64,000 nt of DNA from Chlamydomonas reinhardtii. Lineage: Eukaryota; Chlorophyta; Chlorophyceae; Chlamydomonadales; Chlamydomonadaceae. Below the pieces are notes generated by a model. It saw only the letters and a program-made list of their open reading frames with translations, did no database searches and was not told where the DNA came from. This document shows positions 58,104 through 64,000 of this stretch, in pieces (within the stretch, counting starts at the first letter, position 1; each line of letters begins with the position of its first letter). The stretch is from assembly GCF_000002595.2 (NCBI RefSeq), contig NC_057012.1:62001-126000 (forward strand), in the 5' to 3' direction. A program made the translations under genes and the position numbers.

Positions 58104-59578
58104 TTAGGCCTCGCCGCTGCCGTACTTCTTGCCCAGCAGGATGACCTGCAGCTGGTCGTAGCCCGCCAGCACACCGGCGCCAGCCACGGCACGCAGGATG
58201 TTGGCGCCCGCGCCCTTGAAGAGCGACTTCATGCCCTCGTTCTTCACGATCTCCTGGAAGCAGTGGAACGAGCTGTTGTACTTGACAGCGGAGCCCGAGG
58301 TCATCATCATGCGACGACGAATGGTGTCGATGGGGTAGGACGCCAGGCCTGCGGGTTGATGCGGGATAGGTACGACATGAGCAACCATTCCGCCGTTCTG
58401 TAGTGAGCAAGGATTCTTACACCGTGCCGCAAGGGATGTATGCCATGACCTTGCATAATAGCACGACCAAGCACGGCAGCACTCACCGGCGCCGATGGTG
58501 ATGCCCCAGCCCAGCAGGAAAGCCGCCAGGAAGTTGTTGGCCAGGGGGCCGACCAGCACCACGGGCTTCAGCGAGTCGTACATGCCGAAGTACAGGCCGC
58601 GGTACACAACAATGCCCACGCACGAGATGTTGAAGCCGCGGTACAGGCCCGCAATGCCGTCGGAGGCGATGGTCTTGCGGTACACGTCCACCAGGCCGTT
58701 GAACTGGCGGTCTCCGCCACCCTTCTTGGCCGACTTCGCGTCGTTGGCCAGACGGGTACGGGCGTAGTCCAGCGAGTAGACGAACGACAGCGACACAGCG
58801 CCGGCAGCACCGCCCGAGGCCATGTTGCCTACACAGGAAGGACGGGGGAAAGTGTGGGTGAAGTGGGTCAACCCGGGCGGACCAACAACCCCTGTGATAC
58901 AAGCATCTCATGGGTCATGCAAGACACATGCAGCAATGAATCCCACAATTCGTGACTGTCGGGGCTAGGCCCAACCGGGACCTACGACTGTTGCAAGACG
59001 GCCGACGCTGCACGCAGGCACGAACTCACCCGCGAACCACTTCCAGTACTCCTTGTCCTTGTTGAAGCCGAACATGCGCTTGAACTTATCCTTGAAAGCG
59101 AAGTTCAGGGCCTGCAGCACACATCGCCGCTCAAGAGTCAGCTTGCCGGAAGGTCACATGCCGCGCGAAAGTTCAATCAACGTGACCACGTTCCCGCGCT
59201 TAGTTTGGTCAGCTCGGCGGCAACGCACCTGGGTGGGGAAGTAGCGAATCACGTTGGCGGTGTTGCCGCGCCACAGCGAGCCAAAACCCTCCTCGCGGAC
59301 GGTGCGCACGAAGCACTCGCCGATGCCCTTGTAGGGGGAAGCCAGGCGGCCCTGCTTGATCATCTCATCCTGGTTCTGGATCAGCAGCTTCACACGCTCA
59401 ATAGGCGCGGCAGCTGTCTTGGACACGGCAGCAGAGAGGCCGCCGGCCAGGAAGTCCTGCGAGCAGTGCCGGCAAAGAGCAATCAATCAGGCTTCGCGGC
59501 CCCCGGCGGCTTTTGGGCTTAGAGCGCTAGATCCGCGACATTGCTTACCACCATGAAGTTCTTCTCCTCCTTGGCCAT
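58104..59578 (-). CDS. ANT1: Mitochondrial ADP/ATP carrier
   Basis: Exchanges cytosolic ADP for matrix ATP across the inner mitochondrial membrane. Five exons (59578-59549, 59456-59229, 59111-59030, 58828-58487, 58348-58104) total 927 nt, or 308 residues, normal for the family. Three mitochondrial-carrier repeats are visible: [31 protein letters not shown] and [16 protein letters not shown], each with the P-x-(D/E)-x-x-(K/R) type signature (in the second, S replaces P). RRRMMM is the hallmark of true adenine nucleotide translocators. The N-terminus is short ([10 protein letters not shown] before the first helix). First exon only 30 nt. The symbol is by family recognition. Confidence 0.95.
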
Positions 59579-60237
59579 GTTGTCGGGACCCTTTCCGGGA
59601 CGGGCGAGGGTTATACCGAGATGGAGAGGAGACGCTGGGCTCCTGCCGCTTACACTAGGCACCAACGACGCTACGACGCGCCAGAGGGGAAGTGGTATGG
59701 GCAAACACCGCTGGGAATGGGGCGAGTTGAGGCTGACTGAGGGCTCTTCAAAAGTCTGAGCGCGCGATGGGGCCCGATTTAGGCGCCCCCATGCACTCGA
59801 AATCTGCACGCTCGTCACACGCTACAAATCGTAGTGACCTTATTTAGCATCTGAGTGAGACCACCGGTAGCCAGGGCGCGGGCTTGTGTGCAAGTGTGCA
59901 ACAGGCTTCCGGCGCGATTAGCCGGCGAGCAGTTTGCTGACGTGCAGTTGTCTACGCATTTGATGGCAGAATGTCTATCCGCTGCTACTCTGGGCTTGCA
60001 GAATGTCGACAGCCGCTGAGGAAAGCCGACGACTCCCCTCCCCTCGGCGTGCTTCCCCCTTCGCGTGCCGGGCGGGTAGCAAGCAAGGTAGCAAGTCACT
60101 CCTCGTGCGCGCCAAATGCACGGAGAGAGGCCCCCTCCCAAGTCTTCGAATCCGCGCCTTTCCTACAAGTACCCCACACTATACCACCAAAGCTGCATTG
60201 CACAGGACTGCACCAAATGCAATCTGCTGAGACGCCA
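59579..60237. other. Intergenic, ADP/ATP carrier promoter side
   Basis: No coding block or repeat from elsewhere in the window was found. It contains the carrier promoter and, to the right, the end of the kinesin 3' UTR. Confidence 0.5.
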
Positions 60238-60242
60238 TTACA
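60238..60242 (-). terminator. TGTAA polyadenylation signal, kinesin-13
   Basis: TGTAA on the minus strand, about 480 bases after the kinesin stop codon at 60718. Confidence 0.45.
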
Positions 60243-60717
60243 GCGCCTCTGAGTCTGAGTCTCCAAGATAAACTCGCGTCTCTGCGTTTCTCTGCACCCC
60301 AACAGCTTCTCCCCCGACCTGCCAACACTGGTCTGCTTCTCTATGCTCGTATGCTTCTCTATGCCTGGTATGGTGCTCGGCTCCCTGACGCCGGGTTCTT
60401 CTACGTCTAAGGAGGCAGTTTCCCCACGAGTAAGCAAGAATTGCTTACCGTGTGCAAAGAAAGAACCCCAGCTGCAGCTAGACACGCCACTAAGCACGCC
60501 AGACGCCGTGCTGTCCGAAACCATAGGTTCTCGGACAAGCTTGGCCATACGCCCCTATCTGCTGGGGATAGCTAACGCGAAACGCGTACTACTGCGCGAA
60601 TTAGATGAGCCTACTGAGTCTGCACCTCATGCCGCCCATCCTGCTTACTACTACCGTACGTCGCCAACCGCTGAAACGGGCCACCGCGCCTGCATTCTCG
60701 CGCACTATGTAGCTAGC

Positions 60718-63958
<3,241 letters not shown>

Positions 63959-64000
63959 GGCGTGAGTGTTGGTTGCGAGCTGCTCAGAACAGGCTAGGCC

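Overview
The window looks like nuclear DNA of a volvocine green alga, very close to Chlamydomonas. The reasons are high GC, genes cut into many short exons with consensus GT/AG sites, TGTAA polyadenylation signals, long (CA)n/(TG)n tracts, RGG- and polyalanine-rich proteins and an octotricopeptide-type (OPR) gene. One run of 100 N (53846-53945) marks an assembly gap. No rRNA, tRNA, CRISPR array or telomere repeat was seen.

Layout. 1-5400 is a repeat nest: tandem and nested repeats, a 1.4-kb terminal-inverted-repeat element, LINE debris and a Fanzor tail. 5402-9954 (+) is an OPR-like protein with an RGG-rich N-terminal region. 11316-13975 (+) is a secreted or organellar SAM methyltransferase. 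15005-16640 (-) is a Fanzor (eukaryotic TnpB) gene lacking its N-terminus. 17425-19059 (-) is transcription elongation factor TFIIS. 19556-26427 (-) is ubiquitin-activating enzyme E1. 26500-30250 holds two hAT-type MITEs and a decayed Fanzor copy. 30715-31906 (-) is a putative glycosyltransferase. 32430-39600 is a second transposon-rich block with two LINE pieces, an inverted copy of the left-end repeats, and two more Fanzor pieces. 40769-43648 (-) is an ArfGAP. 45032-47600 is a diverged LINE and repeats. 49123-53008 (-) is a Crinkler/RHS-type NTPase-like gene. 53100-57700 is a third repeat block. 58104-59578 (-) is the mitochondrial ADP/ATP carrier. 60718-63958 (-) is a kinesin-13.

The housekeeping genes (E1, TFIIS, ArfGAP, ADP/ATP carrier, kinesin-13) do not form a pathway; they are ordinary neighbours separated by islands of mobile DNA. 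The most interesting content is the mobile DNA. At least seven Fanzor-related pieces lie in 45 kb and several end at the same terminus. Two copies share a 262-263 base noncoding 3' segment that is identical by eye except for one base of length, although the coding exon just before it differs at about 13 positions. This is the pattern expected if the 3' segment encodes a guide (omega) RNA and the element end. A LINE family whose 3' ends run into (CA)n tracts, microsatellite-mediated junctions and two well-delimited small DNA transposons add to the picture.

Limits: exon boundaries were deduced by eye from frame, splice consensus and family knowledge. Summed exon lengths are multiples of three for the OPR, methyltransferase, TFIIS and ADP/ATP carrier models, which supports those models. 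No database search was run.
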